Source: JAENVT01 sp031412355
GTDB taxonomy: Bacteria; Actinomycetota; Acidimicrobiia; Acidimicrobiales; Ilumatobacteraceae
DNA length: 7,052 bases
NCBI GenBank assembly: GCA_031412355.1
Contig: JANOCR010000160.1
Span: forward strand, 1 to 7,052
Reading direction: 5' to 3'
In this document: one piece after another, positions 5,471 through 7,052 of the stretch
Numbering within the stretch: the first letter of the stretch is position 1
Layout: the number at the start of each line of letters is the position of its first letter
Position numbers and translations under genes: made by a program
Notes under the pieces: model-generated
Seen by the model: the letters and a program-made list of their open reading frames with translations, nothing else
Told to the model about the DNA's origin: nothing
Database searches by the model: none

Positions 5471-6847
5471 ATGAGCAGAATCACCTACGACGAGACGATG
5501 AGCAGCAGCGATGCCTTGATCTGGAACATCGAACAGGATCCACTGTTGCGGTCGACTGTGATGAGTGTGTGGTTCCTCGATCAGCCACCGTCGCCAGAGC
5601 GCATGCGCGCAACAGTGCAGCGGATGGTCTCGCAGCTTCCTCGGTTGCGTCAGCGGGTCGTCAGCGGCCGCCCTCGCCCCAGCTGGGTCGAGGTCGATCG
5701 GCTCGATATCAACGACCACTACCGGTACGAGAACCTGGGCGGCCACGCGGAACGCGGCGACGTGCTGGCACTCGCCCAGCACTGGGTTCGCGAACCGTTC
5801 GACCGCACGCGCCCCCTGTGGCAGTTGGGAATCTTCTCCGGACTCGCTGATGGCCGAGGTGCACTGGTGTTGAAAGTGCATCACGCCATCGCCGACGGAG
5901 TCGGCCTGATGCTGATGCTGGCAGCGCTCGCCGATCTCGAGCCCAACCCGGCACACCGACTCGCCGTGGCCGACGTAGTGTCGCCCTCGGCGCCGACGGA
6001 ACGCGCCCCACGCCATTTCCTACGGATTGCTCGCCACCCCATCGCGTCGCTGCGGTCTGCGGCACGCAGTGCCGTGTCGATCGCCCGCCTCGTGATGCCG
6101 AACCGAAGGCCCCTCAGCCAGCTGATGACGGGCCGCTCGAACCAGTTGTGTCTCGACGTGAAGTCACTCCCGTTCGACACTTTGCGCGGCGCGGCGAGGC
6201 AGGCCGGCGCCAGCCTGAACGACGGCTTCGTCAGCCTCGTGCTCGACACCCTCGACCGTTACCACCGGCGATATGGCGCCGATTGCGCACGGGTGCGCAT
6301 TCACATGCCGATCAACATACGCGACGCGGCGACGGCTGATCGTGCGGGCAACCAGTTCGTGCCCGCCCGGATCGTGATGCACGTTGGGGACGACGACACC
6401 GAGGGCCGGCTCCGCCGCGTCAGCAAGCACCTTGCTGCCGTTCGCCAGGAGCCGGCTCTGAGGTGGGTCAACACAGTCTCGGCGGCAATCCAGCGACTCG
6501 GAGTGCCAATCTCGCGGCGAATCATCGGAGGGATGATGAAAGGCGTCGATGTACTTGCGTCGAACGTTGCCGGCCCGCCCTGCCCGCTATACCTCGCCGG
6601 TGAGCGCGTCGACGAGTTCTATGCATTCGGACCCCCGGCCGGCGCAGCGCTCAACGTCACGCTGTTCAGCTACAACAACACGATCCACCTCGGCGTCACG
6701 AGTGTCGCCGCAGCCGTCGACTCGCGCCGCCACTTCATGGCTTGCCTCGACGAGGCGATCGCCGAGATGGAAGCACTCGCTGCGACCTCCGCGAAGCCAG
6801 CGACCAGCGCCGTCACGGCACCCGTGCTGCTCGGTGTCGCAAGCTGA
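5471..6847 (+). CDS. WS/DGAT-family wax ester synthase / diacylglycerol acyltransferase
   Basis: A 458-residue enzyme of normal family length that transfers an acyl group from acyl-CoA to a fatty alcohol (wax ester) or diacylglycerol (triacylglycerol), acting at the inner membrane surface and lipid-body boundary. The N-terminal SSSDALIWNIEQDP matches the family opening. PLW lies at 115-117, followed by the catalytic HHAIADG (137-143; His138 is the presumed general base). The C-terminal half has LNDGFV (249-254), MPINIRD (279-285), SNVAGP (364-369) and ALNVTLFSYNNTIHLGV (393-409), all in the usual order. The last 20 or so residues are Ala/Thr/Ser-rich, lie beyond the conserved domain and overlap the open frame of the minus-strand neighbour. 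High-GC actinobacteria often carry several paralogs; substrate preference cannot be read here. It is separated from the upstream operon by the opposed csp gene, so it is probably its own transcription unit. Confidence 0.93.
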   Translation: MSRITYDETMSSSDALIWNIEQDPLLRSTVMSVWFLDQPPSPERMRATVQRMVSQLPRLRQRVVSGRPRPSWVEVDRLDINDHYRYENLGGHAERGDVLALAQHWVREPFDRTRPLWQLGIFSGLADGRGALVLKVHHAIADGVGLMLMLAALADLEPNPAHRLAVADVVSPSAPTERAPRHFLRIARHPIASLRSAARSAVSIARLVMPNRRPLSQLMTGRSNQLCLDVKSLPFDTLRGAARQAGASLNDGFVSLVLDTLDRYHRRYGADCARVRIHMPINIRDAATADRAGNQFVPARIVMHVGDDDTEGRLRRVSKHLAAVRQEPALRWVNTVSAAIQRLGVPISRRIIGGMMKGVDVLASNVAGPPCPLYLAGERVDEFYAFGPPAGAALNVTLFSYNNTIHLGVTSVAAAVDSRRHFMACLDEAIAEMEALAATSAKPATSAVTAPVLLGVAS

Positions 6848-7052
6848 CTCCCGCCGACGACACCGGTGATGTTGGCCAACACGACGTGCTCGAGGCCGGC
6901 GCGCGCATAGGCCTCGAACTGCACAGCCAATTCCTGGCTGTTTCCGATGAACAACACCTGCTGCACCATCTCGAAGGGAATCGTTGGGGCGATGTCGCGC
7001 AGTTCGTCGGCGTCGAGGTCGTGAATGATCACGTCGATGAACCCGCGCGAGT
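6670..7052 (-). CDS. Luciferase-like (LLM, probably F420-type) oxidoreductase, C-terminal part
   Basis: The gene enters from the right edge on the minus strand; its N-terminal part and flavin/F420-binding core are outside. The visible stretch PTIPFEMVQQVLFIGNSQEL followed by FEAYARAGLEHVVLANITGVVGG is typical of the last helices and strand of the LLM TIM barrel: 'G-x-x-x-E' before a helix, then 'Y-x-x-A-G-x-x-H-V-V-L'. F420-dependent members of similar ending are common in actinobacteria, but FMN-dependent ones cannot be excluded. Recognisable family sequence stops near base 6850, within a few bases of the WS/DGAT stop codon. The frame then runs on for 59 more residues, Ala/Ser-rich, wholly antisense to the WS/DGAT 3' end before a TAG at 6670-6672. 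The tail may be genuinely translated, or the original 3' end may have been lost by stop mutation or frameshift. The family call is reasonable; the exact 3' end is uncertain. Confidence 0.7.
   Translation of the reverse strand, partial: SRGFIDVIIHDLDADELRDIAPTIPFEMVQQVLFIGNSQELAVQFEAYARAGLEHVVLANITGVVGGSQLATPSSTGAVTALVAGFAEVAASASISAIASSRQAMKWRRESTAAATLVTPRWIVLL

Noticed and set aside
5393..6016. 207-codon minus-strand open frame over the start of WS/DGAT
   Set aside because: It covers the HHxxxDG region in antisense and shows no protein-family features of its own.
1..7052. Search for CRISPR, tRNA/rRNA, insertion sequences, toxin-antitoxin or defence genes
   Set aside because: No direct-repeat arrays, cloverleaf sequences, transposase motifs or recognisable defence domains were seen. 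The patatin might recall CBASS/CapV-type effectors, but it has a membrane module and PhyH partners and no nucleotidyltransferase nearby.

Overview
The window is GC-rich DNA with mostly G/C-ending codons, GTG starts and tightly packed genes. It looks like a chromosomal segment of a high-GC actinobacterium. The mix of a DUF3494 ice-binding-type surface protein with an LPXTG anchor, a WS/DGAT acyltransferase, a luciferase-like (LLM, probably F420-type) oxidoreductase and PhyH dioxygenases would fit an aquatic Acidimicrobiia (Ilumatobacter-like) lineage. That placement is inference; there is no rRNA or other phylogenetic marker here.

Layout. (1) Bases 1-452 hold the 3' end of a secreted DUF3494 protein with an LPNTG wall-sorting tail, followed by a perfect 16-bp hairpin at 469-504 that probably ends its transcript. 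(2) Bases 596-5000 are a probable three-gene plus-strand operon: a membrane-embedded patatin/cPLA2-like acyl hydrolase, then two different PhyH-type Fe(II)/2-oxoglutarate dioxygenases. The first junction is a 4-base stop/start overlap and the second a 29-base gap. (3) A minus-strand cold-shock-domain gene (5005-5205) converges on the operon with only 4 bases between stop codons. (4) Bases 5206-5470 are a divergent intergenic region with a 12-bp palindrome in the csp leader, two short open frames of doubtful status, and a strong Shine-Dalgarno that leads only to a GTG-TGA start-stop. (5) Bases 5471-6847 encode a WS/DGAT-family acyltransferase (wax ester / triacylglycerol synthesis). (6) From the right edge, a minus-strand LLM-family oxidoreductase C-terminus runs in; its open frame continues 178 bases antisense into the WS/DGAT gene.

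How the genes may work together. Apart from the surface protein and Csp, the theme is acyl-lipid metabolism: release of acyl groups from lipids (patatin), oxidation of an acyl or small-molecule substrate (two PhyH enzymes) and acyl storage as neutral lipid (WS/DGAT). Only the patatin-PhyH-PhyH linkage is supported by operon structure; WS/DGAT is a separate unit.

I see no CRISPR array, tRNA, rRNA, transposase, phage gene or recognisable defence system. The least ordinary content is the membrane patatin with tandem PhyH genes, the WS/DGAT-LLM antisense overlap, and the start-stop leader before WS/DGAT.
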